Position numbers and translations under genes: made by a program. Positions 45,348-56,060 of a stretch of 64,000 bases of DNA are shown here, one piece after another. The stretch comes from Apricaphanius iberus (Eukaryota > Chordata > Actinopteri > Cyprinodontiformes > Aphaniidae). The notes under the pieces were generated by a model. It made no database searches, was not told where the DNA came from, and worked only from the letters and a program-made list of their open reading frames with translations. The stretch is from the NCBI GenBank assembly GCA_028564705.1, contig JAPXFQ010000057.1, positions 1-64,000 of the forward strand, in the 5' to 3' direction. Each line of letters starts with the position of its first letter. Position 1 is the first letter of the stretch.

Positions 45348-45840
45348 ATTTTAGGGTTGTTATCATGGTAGGCTAGAATTGATGGAGTTTGAAAATGGAA
45401 ATGGGTGTTCCCTTTCCAGAATCCTGTATTTAGAATAGATGTAAGCCTGTATATATTTGGTTCTTAATGATGGGAAGGTTCAGCATGAACCCAATTTAAA
45501 ATTGTTCTGGATTGAGAAAAATTGGAATTATGCTACCCAGTCTGTATGCCGGCTGGATTTATGAGGGTTGTAGATATTAATACCTAATACAGGATATTTT
45601 AACTTTGTTAAAATATCCTGCATGTCATTTTTTTACATCACTGAAAGAGGTTACAAAATGCATATGGTTTAGTTAATTAGTCTGGTGTTGGGTCACACAC
45701 AGCCATCTGGTGCCGCTAATCTGCTTCCATTGGAAGGATGTTCAACTAGAGTCTATATAAGGAAACGCTCCACCAGCCATTCTTCCTTCTTCACGGCGGG
45801 TACCGACCTTCTCACTACAGGGAAGACCAAAGAAGACCTT
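45348..45840 (+). promoter_or_regulatory. TATA-bearing sequence left of the BEL element
   Basis: No gene. At about 45755 'tctatataagg' is a good TATA box, followed by pyrimidine-rich 'cattcttccttcttcacgg', like an initiator or 5' LTR leader. This lies outside the BEL target duplication (acctt, 45836-45840), so it belongs to the target DNA, perhaps the LTR of another element. No continuation could be identified beyond 53329. Confidence 0.35.
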
Positions 45841-46319
45841 TTTTACTGCCAGAATTTTAGGTTATGTATTTTATTTTGTACATACTGTTATGTGATCTGC
45901 ATTTATTGTGAAATTCTCGAGTAGGAACTATTATGTTGTATGTTGGTTCTGCTGGTGCACCTGAGAGAGCTGCACGTGTAATGAAGCCTGGTAATTTAAG
46001 TTATGGCAAGAAAGGCCAGTTTAAGTCAAGGAATTTTCATTAAGTACTTAAAGTCCTCATTTCTTCCTCTAAGAATGGGTCAGCCAGCGAGGTATGTGTT
46101 TATATGGTTTATTCTTTTCTAATGTCATATCACCCCTCCCCCCCACCTCTATTTTAGTAGATATACTATCTCAGCACATTTATGTTTTGTTTTAGTTCGA
46201 CGGTGGCGTATTATAAATCAAGATGATGTAACAACTCCAAGACTTCAACTTATTAAAGTGAACTTCATGCCATCAGTAAAACGAACTCTTTATTGACTTA
46301 AGAAGAGGTAGAAGTGATA
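45841..46319 (+). repeat. BEL/Pao left LTR
   Basis: 479 bp. It is nearly identical to the right LTR but has about 20 extra bases around 46125-46150, a C-rich 'acccctcccccccacctc' patch. It begins ttttactgcc and ends gaagtgata. These are not TG...CA, but the flanking duplication and the purine tract fix the borders. A primer-binding site is expected from 46320 (gtcgaactcggacc); I could not assign a tRNA. Confidence 0.9.
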
Positions 46320-46645
46320 GTCGAACTCGGACCGCAATAATTCCCGGCCCCCTTGTGGCGACATTGTGTCATTGCACCAAGGACTATGCTGCAAATGTTA
46401 ATGGACACAGATTCACTGTTGCTCCCTCATAAAGACGTCAAACGGGCCAGATATCAAAGTATTCATTTGGAGAAGCGACACAAGGAGGGAGAAACAATAA
46501 GGAACTGCTCAAAGCCTGACAACATCAGCACCACAAAGTAATAAGAAGGGAATTAATGCAATTAGGTTAATAAGTCATTTCAGAAGTCAAGTAAAAAGGA
46601 GATTTTCGTCAAGTGATAAGTGAAAACCATTCAAGAAAATCAGAA

Positions 46646-49600
46646 ATGTCAGAAACTAATGAAACAGAAATTGAAGTTACCAACACACAACAAGCTGCAG
46701 AGGCAGAGCAAGTGGATGAAACATGTTTAGGGCAAACAGCGCAAGTAGAGCAGCGTAGAAGTGAAAGGCCTCGCATCCTCACAGAAAAGGGAAAAGAATT
46801 CCATAAAGGAAAGCTACAAGGGTTACAACGGCGCTTTTACAGTTCTTATGAACGATGGAAAGCATTAATCAAGGTTGCTAAAAAATCTGTCGTAAAGGGA
46901 GATCCAGTTGAGATTCTTGAAGATCACATGGATACGGTTCAAAAAGAAGTAGCAGAGCTTATTGATATTTATGATGAATACAGAGCAATGGATGGACCAC
47001 CTCATGATATCCGTTCTAAGCTAGACAAATGCACATCAGTGACTAAACTAGTTTCACAAAACATTAAAAGTCATGTTGAAGAAAAAAATCAAGAGGAGAT
47101 TATATGGCCTGATGGCAGCTCTATATTTACATCCTCAAGCTCTGTCAGCGTCTCCGTTCATAGCCCGTTAAAGGCCAATACAGTTATCTCCAATGGTGGC
47201 TCCTCCTCAAAAAGACAAGAGGCTACAGCAGAGTATGAAGCCACAAAGGCTGTGCTTCAGATAATGACTGAACAAGAAAAATGCAGAGAAAAAATGCAAA
47301 TACTCGAAGAAGAAGACAAACGTATAACCGCAGAACAGGAAGCTGCTGCAATAACACAACGCTTCCTTGAGGAGAAGGAGGAAGCTGAGCGCAAGTTGAA
47401 AAGAGAAAAGGATAAAGCGGCTATGATACGGAGACAACGAGAAGAAAGTGTTGCAAGGAAAAGGTCAGTCGAGGACTTAAAAAGAGAAATTGAAAGACTG
47501 CAAAATCTCAAAGAATTCAAAGCAGCAAAAGCAAAACTACAAGTTTATGATCAAGAGTACCTTTCAGTAAATCAAGAAAACTTCACTTTAAACCCTGCCA
47601 GCAAGGAAGAAAGCTTCGCTCAACACAAGGTAGAAGCAATAAAGTTCATGACAGATGCCAAACAACCTCCAGGCCCACAAGAAGAGCTAAATACCACTCA
47701 GGAGAGTACAGGTGAGCTGGTGAAGATTTTGGCAGAAGCTATGTCAGCTAATAGACTACCTATTCCAGAGCCTTCAGTATTTAGTGGGGATCCACTTAAG
47801 TTTAAACATTGGAAAGCATCTTTTCAGACTCTGATAGAGAGAAAGAACATTGCCATTGCAGAAAAGATATTTTTTCTACAAAGGTATGTAGGTGGCTGTG
47901 TTAAGGAGGCCTTAGATGGCTATTTTCTGATTGGCTCTGAGGATTCATATGAAGCAGCATGGAATATGTTAAATGAACGTTATGGAGAGCCATTTGTCAT
48001 TGCTAAAGCCCTTAGGGACAAGTTGCACGCATGGCCAAAGGTCACAGGAAAAGATTGTGCAGAGTTAAGAAAGTTTGTGGATTTTCTACAAAGTTGCCAA
48101 TCTGCAATGAATAATAATGACAATCTGAACATCCTCAATGACAGTATTGAAAATCAAAGACTTGCTGCTAAACTACCAGACTGGTTAAGTAACAGGTGGA
48201 ATCGAAAGGCTACAGAGTACCAACTGGAGTACCAAAGCTTCCCACATTTCAGTTACTTTGTAACATTCCTGTCAATGGAGGCAAGTATTGCATGTAATCC
48301 CATTACATCATACCAAGCTATAAAACAAAGTGCCTTTGATAATCCAAAGACAAAGCTTCAGCCTACATTTGTTCATAAGAGACAAGATACAGCAACAATC
48401 TTCACAACTAACTCTACTGAAAGAACCATGGTCTGTTGTGTGTTCTGTAAAAGAGCAGGTCACAGCTTACGTAAGTGTCGTAAATTCACTGAGAAACCAG
48501 TTACTGAGAGATTAAAGTTCATTCAAAATGAAAAACTATGTTTTGGCTGTTTAACTGCTGGTCATCGCTCCAAAAACTGCATGAACCGGATGATATGTGA
48601 CACGTGCTCAAGATGCCACCCCACATGCCTGCATGAAGAGAGACAAAAACAAGAACCAAAGAAAGAACAGCCTAAAGAGCAACATGTAAGTGAACAGAAA
48701 ACCCATCATCAGGTAATACAGTTAAAAGACACAGTCCATGAGAGCACGTCAAATAGAGTAACACACGAAAGTAAAAACACACAGACTTCTGCAATAGTAC
48801 CCGTTTATGTCTCCACAAAAAATGAACCAAGCAAGGAAGTACTGATCTATGCTCTGTTGGACACACAGAGTGATTCTTCATTTATTCTCAATGAGGTAGC
48901 AAACAACTTGGACACAACCAAAACCCAAGTAAAACTCAAACTATCTACAATGTCATCAAAGAAAACAACTGTTTCATGTGCAAAGCTTGAAGGTCTGCAA
49001 ATAAGAGGACTGTTTTCCAAGAAAAAACTCACAGTGCCAGTCGTTTACACACGTGACTTTATACCTGCAAATCGTAGTCATATCCCCACTCCAGATACTG
49101 CAAGGGCGTGGCCGCATTTAGAGCATCTCACTGAACACATTGCCCCCCCACTGGATTGTGAAATGGGACTCCTGTTAGGATACAACTGCACACAAGCATT
49201 AATGCCCAGAGAAGTCATATGTGGTGAAGAAAACCAGCCATATGCCCAGAAAACAGATTTGGGTTGGAGCATCATAAGTTACTCTGATTCGTGTGACACA
49301 GGCAGTGATGTGATTGGAGTAAGTCATCGCATCATTGTAAAACAAGTATTACCACAAACCGAGCCAACCGCAAGGTTCAAGAATGAAGTTCATTATATCT
49401 GCAAGACACAAATAAAGGAAGTTACATTTCCAGATATAATCAAAGCACTTGAATCTGACTTTAATGAAAAGGGAGTGGAGACCACGAGCATTTCACAAGA
49501 AGACGTCCGCTTTATTGAAAGGCTACAAGAAGGAATAAAACAAAAACAAGATGGACATTATGAAATGCCATTGCCTTTCAAAAACAACAGACCAAATCTT

Positions 49601-52600
49601 CCCAACAACATTTCAAGTGCAATGCAGCGTTTAAAAGGTCTTGAACGCAGATTCAAAAGAGACAACAATTACTACAAAGACTATTCAAATTTTATGGAAA
49701 ACATTATTAAACATGGTGATGCAGAGAAAGTACCAGAGAAAGAACTCTGTAACACCCCTGCCTGGTATATTCCCCACCATGGGGTATACCACCCTCACAA
49801 GCCCGACAAGATACGTGTAGTGTTTGACTGCTCTGCACAATATCAAGACACCTCGCTCAACGAGCACCTGCTTACAGGGCCTGACCTCACAAACACATTG
49901 GTGGGAGTGCTCTGTAGGTTCAGGAAAGGCTCAGTCGCTGTAATGTGTGACGTGGAACGTATGTTTCATCAGTTCCATGTAACACCTCAAGACCAGGACT
50001 ACTTGCGCTTCCTATGGTGGGAGCATGGTGACCTAAGCGCTCCGCCTTCAGTTTTTCGGATGAAGGTTCATCTTTTTGGTGCGGCTTCTTCACCTGGCTG
50101 TGCCAACTTTGGTTTAAGACATCTAGCCACACAAGGTGAAGGGAAGTTCACGTCACATACAGTGAAGTTCATTCAAAGGAACTTTTATGTAGATGATGGA
50201 CTTGTAAGCGTTAGTTCAGAAGCAGAAGCAATTCAGCTAGTCAAAGAAGCAAGAGAGCTGTGTAGTACAGGGAAACTAAGATTACACAAGTTCATCTCAA
50301 ACAGTGAAAATGTGATGAAGTCGCTGCCAAGAGAAGAGTGTGCTGAAAGTATTAAGGAGTTGGATCTGGTACTTGTAGAACCGCTGATGGAAAGAGCTCT
50401 TGGTGTTCAGTGGTGCGTTTCTTCTGATGAATTTCAGTTCAGAATAACAGTCGAAGAACACCCAATGACAAGAAGAGGAATCTTGCGCACAGTAGCATCC
50501 GTGTATGACCCACTGGGATTTGCAGCACCCTTCATTCTAAGAGGAAAACAAATCCTACAACAGTTATGTCAAGAAAAGGTTGGATGGGATGAGCCACTCT
50601 CAGATCAACTTCGTACACTGTGGGAATCCTGGCTCCTAGATCTTCCAAACTTGTCAAAGGTGAGAATTCAAAGATGCATCTTACCTTTTGACACGGACAT
50701 TGCACAGTATGAATTACACCATTTTTCAGATGCTAGTGTGACAGGCTACGGACATTGTAGTTATTTAAGAACAGTCACATTGAAAGGGGATGTTCATTGT
50801 GTCCTAGTCATGGGAAAGGCACGCGTAACTCCAACCAAGGTCGTCACAGTCCCTAGGCTTGAGTTAACGGCTGCAGTAGTTGCAGCAAGAACAAGTGTGA
50901 TGTTAAGAAATGAACTGGAGATAAGTGATCTTAAAGAACATTTCTGGACAGATTCCAAAGTGGTTTTGGGATATGTGAATAATGATGCAAAGAGATTTCA
51001 CGTGTTTGTGGCAAACAGGATCCAAAGGATAAAGTCACTCACAGATCCACATCAGTGGCATCATGTATCATCTGAAAATAACCCGGCAGACCACGCATCA
51101 AGGGGACTAAGTGTTCAACAGCTACTCAACTCGAACTGGTTTAGTGGTCCAGAGTTTTTGTGGCAAAGTGAGCTACCTGTTGAAAAGGAAATGGTTACCG
51201 AGGTGAAGCCTAATGACCCAGAGCTGAAAACGGTGCATGTGTTCCACACCAAGGTACAAGAAAAGAGAACAATACTAGACCGTCTCACCAAATTCTCAGA
51301 CTGGAGAAGAGCTGTTAAAGCAATTGCTCGTCTGAAGAAATTTGTTAAAGATTTTAAAGGAGAAACACAAACAAAGGGTGAAAACACAAGTGTTGAGGAC
51401 AGACAACAAGCAGAACTGTTCATAATAAAACTTGCACAGGAAAACACATTCAGCAAGGAAATCAAAGATTTAACCCAAGGACAGAAAATTCACCTCAAGG
51501 ATAAGACACACAAGCTTTACTGCTTAAGTCCATTCGTTGATGAATTAGGAGTACTTAGGGTGGGAGGACGTTTGACAAGAGCAAGTCTTCACCCACATAT
51601 TAAACATCCTGCTATTATTCCCAAAGCGAGTCATGTATCATCCTTGATGATTAAACACTTCCATGAGAAGGTGCAGCATCAAGGAAGAGGAATAACTGTC
51701 AACGAGTTGCGCTCCAATGGACTGTGGATCACAGGATGCAGCAGTGCAGTTGCTTCTCACATTTACAAGTGCACGACCTGCAGAAAGTACAGGAGAAATA
51801 CTCAAGATCAACGGATGTCAGACTTACCAGAGGATAGGATGGAAACAACACCCCCATTCTCTTACTGTGGTATGGACTGTTTTGGTCCTTTTTATGTAAA
51901 GGAGGGTAGAAAAGAACTTAAAAGGTATGGTCTTCTCTTTACATGTATGTGTTCTAGGGCAATACATATTGAAATGTTGGATGACCTTACAAGTGATGCT
52001 TTTATTAATGCATTGCGTTGTTTTATATCTATTCGTGGCCATGTAAGACAAATCAGGTGTGACCAAGGTACTAATTTTGTTGGTGCTAAGGGAGAGTTTT
52101 TGAATGCAATGAAGGATTTTGATAGAGAACAGTTGAAAGAATATGGTTGCGAGTTTGTTCTGAACACCCCCTCTTCCAGCCACATGGGAGGCGTTTGGGA
52201 GAGACAAATTAGGACTATTAGAAGTGTTTTAAATATTATTTTAGATCACACTTCTAAGAGGCTTGAGAGTTCCTGCCTCAGGACCTTTCTGTATGAGGTT
52301 ATGGCTATTGTGAATAGCAGGCCATTAACAGTGGAAAACCTAAATGATCCAAGTATAGAGCCTCTTACACCCAATCATATTCTTATGATGAAGTCCAATG
52401 TTATTCTGCCTCCTCCTGGCAAGTTTGTCAGTCAAGACCTTTACCTAAAAAGGAGATGGCGCCGAGTTCAGTTTCTAGCGAATGAGTTCTGGACAAGGTG
52501 GAAGAAAGAATATCTTCTCAATCTTCAACAAAGACACATCTGGCAAAAGGAAAAAAGGAGTGCCAAGGTGAACGACATTGTTATTCTTCAAGAGGACAAT

Positions 52601-52786
52601 TCTCCAAGGAACAAGTGGAAACTGGCAAGAGTAACAGACGTTTACCCAAGTGCAGACGGAAGAATTAGGAAAGTTAAGCTTTTACTCAGTGATTCTACAT
52701 TGTCCAAGGATGGAAAAAGGACAGTCAAACCAGTGTATCTTGATAGACCAGTACATAAAACAGTGTTATTGTTGGAAGCAGAGTAA
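46646..52786 (+). CDS. BEL/Pao gag-pol polyprotein
   Basis: The ATG at 46646 gives a 2046-residue frame with no stop. It opens with a charged coiled-coil gag region (about residues 200-300, with EKEEAERKLKREKDKAA), then a DUF1759-like segment with EPSVFSGDPLKFKHWKASF. Zinc knuckles follow near 595-640 (CVFCKRAGHSLRKC, CFGCLTAGHRSKNC). The protease site is ALLDTQSDSS near 735. RT has VVFDCSAQ and YVDD near 1180. RNase H has HHFSDAS near 1358 and FWTDSKVVLGYV. Integrase has a zinc site (HEKVQHQG...CTTC, near 1670) and D, D, E in CGMDCFGP, CDQGTNF and GGVWERQ. The neighbouring LTRs supply promoter and polyA signal. Confidence 0.96.
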   Translation: MSETNETEIEVTNTQQAAEAEQVDETCLGQTAQVEQRRSERPRILTEKGKEFHKGKLQGLQRRFYSSYERWKALIKVAKKSVVKGDPVEILEDHMDTVQKEVAELIDIYDEYRAMDGPPHDIRSKLDKCTSVTKLVSQNIKSHVEEKNQEEIIWPDGSSIFTSSSSVSVSVHSPLKANTVISNGGSSSKRQEATAEYEATKAVLQIMTEQEKCREKMQILEEEDKRITAEQEAAAITQRFLEEKEEAERKLKREKDKAAMIRRQREESVARKRSVEDLKREIERLQNLKEFKAAKAKLQVYDQEYLSVNQENFTLNPASKEESFAQHKVEAIKFMTDAKQPPGPQEELNTTQESTGELVKILAEAMSANRLPIPEPSVFSGDPLKFKHWKASFQTLIERKNIAIAEKIFFLQRYVGGCVKEALDGYFLIGSEDSYEAAWNMLNERYGEPFVIAKALRDKLHAWPKVTGKDCAELRKFVDFLQSCQSAMNNNDNLNILNDSIENQRLAAKLPDWLSNRWNRKATEYQLEYQSFPHFSYFVTFLSMEASIACNPITSYQAIKQSAFDNPKTKLQPTFVHKRQDTATIFTTNSTERTMVCCVFCKRAGHSLRKCRKFTEKPVTERLKFIQNEKLCFGCLTAGHRSKNCMNRMICDTCSRCHPTCLHEERQKQEPKKEQPKEQHVSEQKTHHQVIQLKDTVHESTSNRVTHESKNTQTSAIVPVYVSTKNEPSKEVLIYALLDTQSDSSFILNEVANNLDTTKTQVKLKLSTMSSKKTTVSCAKLEGLQIRGLFSKKKLTVPVVYTRDFIPANRSHIPTPDTARAWPHLEHLTEHIAPPLDCEMGLLLGYNCTQALMPREVICGEENQPYAQKTDLGWSIISYSDSCDTGSDVIGVSHRIIVKQVLPQTEPTARFKNEVHYICKTQIKEVTFPDIIKALESDFNEKGVETTSISQEDVRFIERLQEGIKQKQDGHYEMPLPFKNNRPNLPNNISSAMQRLKGLERRFKRDNNYYKDYSNFMENIIKHGDAEKVPEKELCNTPAWYIPHHGVYHPHKPDKIRVVFDCSAQYQDTSLNEHLLTGPDLTNTLVGVLCRFRKGSVAVMCDVERMFHQFHVTPQDQDYLRFLWWEHGDLSAPPSVFRMKVHLFGAASSPGCANFGLRHLATQGEGKFTSHTVKFIQRNFYVDDGLVSVSSEAEAIQLVKEARELCSTGKLRLHKFISNSENVMKSLPREECAESIKELDLVLVEPLMERALGVQWCVSSDEFQFRITVEEHPMTRRGILRTVASVYDPLGFAAPFILRGKQILQQLCQEKVGWDEPLSDQLRTLWESWLLDLPNLSKVRIQRCILPFDTDIAQYELHHFSDASVTGYGHCSYLRTVTLKGDVHCVLVMGKARVTPTKVVTVPRLELTAAVVAARTSVMLRNELEISDLKEHFWTDSKVVLGYVNNDAKRFHVFVANRIQRIKSLTDPHQWHHVSSENNPADHASRGLSVQQLLNSNWFSGPEFLWQSELPVEKEMVTEVKPNDPELKTVHVFHTKVQEKRTILDRLTKFSDWRRAVKAIARLKKFVKDFKGETQTKGENTSVEDRQQAELFIIKLAQENTFSKEIKDLTQGQKIHLKDKTHKLYCLSPFVDELGVLRVGGRLTRASLHPHIKHPAIIPKASHVSSLMIKHFHEKVQHQGRGITVNELRSNGLWITGCSSAVASHIYKCTTCRKYRRNTQDQRMSDLPEDRMETTPPFSYCGMDCFGPFYVKEGRKELKRYGLLFTCMCSRAIHIEMLDDLTSDAFINALRCFISIRGHVRQIRCDQGTNFVGAKGEFLNAMKDFDREQLKEYGCEFVLNTPSSSHMGGVWERQIRTIRSVLNIILDHTSKRLESSCLRTFLYEVMAIVNSRPLTVENLNDPSIEPLTPNHILMMKSNVILPPPGKFVSQDLYLKRRWRRVQFLANEFWTRWKKEYLLNLQQRHIWQKEKRSAKVNDIVILQEDNSPRNKWKLARVTDVYPSADGRIRKVKLLLSDSTLSKDGKRTVKPVYLDRPVHKTVLLLEAE

Positions 52787-52866
52787 ATATCAAAATGTAA
52801 ATATATTCCTATTGTAATGTGATAAGTTTACGGTTAAATCACAGTAAGCTTGTGATTTGGTGGGAG
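52787..52866 (+). promoter_or_regulatory. BEL/Pao post-pol region with purine tract
   Basis: Eighty bases separate the pol stop from the right LTR. The last eight, ggtgggag, are purine-rich and would prime plus-strand synthesis. No env frame is present. Confidence 0.75.
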
Positions 52867-53324
52867 TTTTACTGCCAGAATTTTAGGTTATGTATTTTAT
52901 TTTGTACATACTGTTATGTGATCTGCATTTATTGTGAAATTCTCGAGTAGGAACTATTATGTTGTATGTTGGTTCTGCTGGTGCACCTGAGAGAGCTGCA
53001 CGTGTAATGAAGCCTGGTAATTTAAGTTATGGCAAGAAAGGCCAGTTTAAGTCAAGGAATTTTCATTAAGTACTTAAAGTCCTCATTTCTTCCTCTAAGA
53101 ATGGGTCAGCCAGCGAGGTATGTGTTTATATGGTTTAATTCTTTTTAATGTCACTATTTTAGTAGATATACTATCTCAGCACATTTATGTTTTGTTTTAG
53201 TTCGACGGTGGCGTATTATAAATCAAGATGATGTAACAACTCCAAGACTTCAACTTATTAAAGTGAACTTCATGCCATCAGTAAAACGAACTCTTTATTG
53301 ACTTAAGAAGAGGTAGAAGTGATA
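52867..53324 (+). repeat. BEL/Pao right LTR
   Basis: 458 bp, beginning ttttactgcc and ending gaagtgata, immediately followed by the acctt duplication. Apart from the C-rich patch and a few bases around 53135-53155, it matches the left LTR, which suggests a fairly recent insertion. Confidence 0.92.
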
Positions 53325-53547
53325 ACCTTGCTTCAAGGAACTCAAAGACCATCACGTGAACCATAAACCTTGATAGACAAAACATTGTTTGATCCTCAAA
53401 GCCGACGAAAGGTTCTCTGAGTTTCAGAGAAATGGAGCTGAGCTGAGCTGCGCGCGATGGGAGTCCGAACCAGCCGAGGCCACATTCAATCAACGCCACA
53501 GAGCCGATAAGAATTGCTGGGCTGTAAACCCCCACACATACTGTGGT
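53325..53547. other. spacer, nothing recognised
   Basis: Target DNA to the right of BEL. No frame or repeat that I can name. Confidence 0.4.
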
Positions 53548-53708
53548 GATTATGGCTCAGTAGGTTGAGTAGCTGTCCTGCAATCAGAGGGTGTATGAAC
53601 GTGTGCACGTTTGTGAGTGCGAATGGGTGCATGTGGCTCCAGTGTAAAGCTCTTTGAGTGGTCAACATGACTAGAAAAGTGCTATATAAGTTCAGTCCAT
53701 TTACTGAT
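53548..53708 (+). mobile_element. tRNA-derived SINE with internal deletion
   Basis: The head 'ttatggctcagtaggttgag' and the end 'gctatataagttcagtccat' match the SINE family at 40229. About 100 bases in the middle, including the B box, are missing between 'gagggtgta' and 'tgaacgtgtg'. A head with the A box but no B box could not be transcribed by Pol III from within. Confidence 0.8.
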
Positions 53709-53806
53709 TTACTGTCTGTGAAGGAAGCTGGTGTTGATCGCTGCCTAGCCACATCGGAGGGCAAGCTAACAGGAATACCCATGACCACGAGGGTCACTGT
53801 AACCAG

Positions 53807-53811
<5 letters not shown>

Positions 53812-53836
<25 letters not shown>
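53812..53836. repeat. (CA)n microsatellite
   Basis: Uninterrupted 'cacacacacacacacacaca' run. Nothing else in 53709-54960 is recognisable except general AT-rich sequence; near 54540-54600 there is an imperfect 'ttattttattattt' repeat. Confidence 0.9.
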
Positions 53837-53837
<1 letters not shown>

Positions 53838-54959
53838 AGCTATGGAAGCGTCCGTGTTCTGTTTGGATCACCTGTTGAAGACATCCTCTACATGCCTACC
53901 CCACCAGCCCGCCACACATTGCTGTCAAATCTATGGGAAACACTTTTATTTATTATTCATTTCGTGAAATGTACACAATTTCTTCAAGCATTATCAGGTA
54001 ATGATTCCCATTTAATATGTACATATCAGCTGTAAACTGTTTGTGCAGTACCTTTTGTAATGCACAAACAGTTTACTAAATAGTAAATTGTTTACTACCA
54101 TTAAATACCATACATCACTAACTGTGTACTCAATGTCTTGTAGACAATGTCGCCTAACCGTCTAGCGACACTTGCTCGAATGGGTCCTGAAAGGCGAGAG
54201 ATTGGGTAGAGGACGTGTGTGAACTACAACTTGTTAATATGTTTATTTTTCGTTGTTATTGATATAAATATTTCAATAAATTGATAACACGTTGCTGTTG
54301 TCCTAATAGTGTTGCTCCAAATTTATGTTTGATAATAGTTTGGCTATTGGATGATTTTCATTTCATTAGTGGAATTAGTAATCAACTGTTGCCTTACGAC
54401 AATAGATAGCAAAATAACTGTATTTTTCAGTCCTATTGTGCAAGTCTAAATTGCAAAGTTTTTTTCTAAATCAATTTACTCCCAATTTTAGAATGATGAA
54501 CTTACGTGTAGACAAAAGAATTGATTAAGTATTGTTTTATTATTTTATTATTTATATGTTATGTTATATATGTTATACTATGTTATATTATTTTATTATT
54601 TTATTATTACAAATGTAAGAATTGTGTCATGAATAAACAAGACCTTTAAAATAAGAAGACTAACAACTAAAGCCAATAATATATAAAATACACCCATTAC
54701 TTACAGAAATATCAAAAGACACAGATGGTATTGTCCCAGAACAGTAGGGATAGAGATGGAATTTGAATTTTGGTGCAATGTGAAGAGATATCAGAAGCGG
54801 CTTTTGAATAAATAGTAACAAGAAATAAAATTACCAATAAATGTCAAACTCAAGTTGTTAGGGAAATGTTAGGTAAAATAATAATGTTCTATTATTATTT
54901 TCTTAGAGTGTCTGTCTTTATCACATATTTAAATTTACTTTTTAAATGGCATTTGATTT

Positions 54960-55315
54960 CAGACATATGTTCGTTTGTATGACACCCTGTTCTTTTAAGA
55001 TGCTAATGAAGTACCATTAAATAAAGAGAGATTGCAGAGGGATGGGCTTTTGAGACCAGGTGACCAGGACACTAGGGGAGACTGGGAGCTGTGAGGCTGG
55101 GAGCTGTGAGGCTGGGAGCTGTGAGACTAGCTGAGAAGCTGAGACGAAAAGGAGAGCAGAGAGACACGGTCGGCTCTTTCCTTACAGTTTTCTTCCTGGT
55201 CTCCCTCTGCAAAAAACGTAATTTTATCTCCCTCTGCAGAGCTCAATATATAAAAATTTCTCTCCGACCCCTGTCTGTGATTCTTTCTAGGTCAACCACT
55301 ATTTTTTATCCAACA
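54960..55315 (+). mobile_element. 3' part of an ERV-type LTR
   Basis: A polyA signal (aataaa, about 55019) is followed by a U5-like region ending in atccaaca at 55315, a CA end. Two bases later the primer-binding site starts. Within U5, 'gaggctgggagctgt' repeats three times near 55090-55125. The left border of the LTR is not clear, so only the 3' portion is listed. It carries no frame of its own. Confidence 0.55.
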
Positions 55316-55318
55316 TTT

Positions 55319-55336
55319 TGGTGCCGAGACCCGACG
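55319..55336 (+). promoter_or_regulatory. retroviral primer-binding site
   Basis: The 18 bases tggtgccgagacccgacg lie just after an LTR end (atccaaca plus tt). A TGG start is expected because it pairs with the CCA tail of a tRNA. Similar TGGTGCCG sites are used by retroviruses and ERVs; I did not assign the tRNA. Confidence 0.6.
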
Positions 55337-56060
55337 TACGGAGCGCTCCCGTCGGTGGTCTTCGTCGAAGGGCTGTTCTTTGCGCAACTCTGAAAGTCCA
55401 GGTTGCTGAATTGCTTCACTGGCCAGCTGCATCCACGAGGATCCCCTGTGCGTGCTCCCGTACGATCGATTCCGTTTGAATCACTCGTACAGGGGGGAGA
55501 TTGTGAGTACGTTTTTTTGTGCACCTTAAATTTAAAAATAAAATTCTAAGATAGTCAGGGTATATTCTGCTGTTTGGGCCTAAAGGACGCTTTAGCCTCT
55601 CTGATAGAACATCAGGTGTTGAGCCTTAAGTGATTAATGCGTTAATTACTAAGGCAAGGTTGTAAACGGATCAGGTTTGCGAACCTATCCACCTCGTAAA
55701 AGGTTGTAAATGGACCAGTCTTGCGAGTCTGTCTACCTTCGCTGGAAAAGGTTGTAACAGATTAAGGTTTGCGAACAGATTAAGGTTTCCCTTCGCTGGG
55801 AAATAAAGTACGCCAGTGTATGGAGTAAAAACACAGAGGTGAAGCACCCAGAGGCTGAACACAAGGTTCAGTAAAAGAACGGCAGTTGTAACTGCTGTAT
55901 CATTCAGTGCTGGAAGGCATTCTACCCAACTGGTGAGGCCACATGTGATTGTTAGCACATACGTATTTATTTCCCGAGGCAGACTTTTGGACTGATCTGA
56001 CCCAGTCACTTTGCAAATGTGACCAAGGAAACATCACCCCCTGTGGTAGAAATCTGAGTG
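55337..56060 (+). other. ERV leader with short tandem repeats
   Basis: The sequence downstream of the primer-binding site has no long frame. Around 55655-55790 a 'aaggttgtaaa' unit followed by 'ttgcga' recurs three times at about 45-base spacing. A 'ggggggaga' tract with 'ttgtgagtacg' sits at 55495, a possible splice donor. Gag would be expected next but is missing or deleted. Confidence 0.35.

Larger units (their letters stand above)
45841..53324 (+). mobile_element. BEL/Pao LTR retrotransposon, apparently intact
   Basis: Two LTRs (45841-46319 and 52867-53324) flank one long gag-pol frame. The five bases acctt flank the element on both sides (45836-45840 and 53325-53329), a perfect target duplication. 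A purine tract (ggtgggag, ending 52866) precedes the right LTR as expected for the plus-strand primer. The domain order gag, protease, RT, RNase H, integrase and the DUF1758-type protease region are those of BEL/Pao. There is no env-like frame after pol. Confidence 0.95.

Noticed and set aside
47207..52207. Minus-strand frames within the BEL/Pao gene
   Set aside because: They mirror the long plus-strand frame and have no family resemblance.
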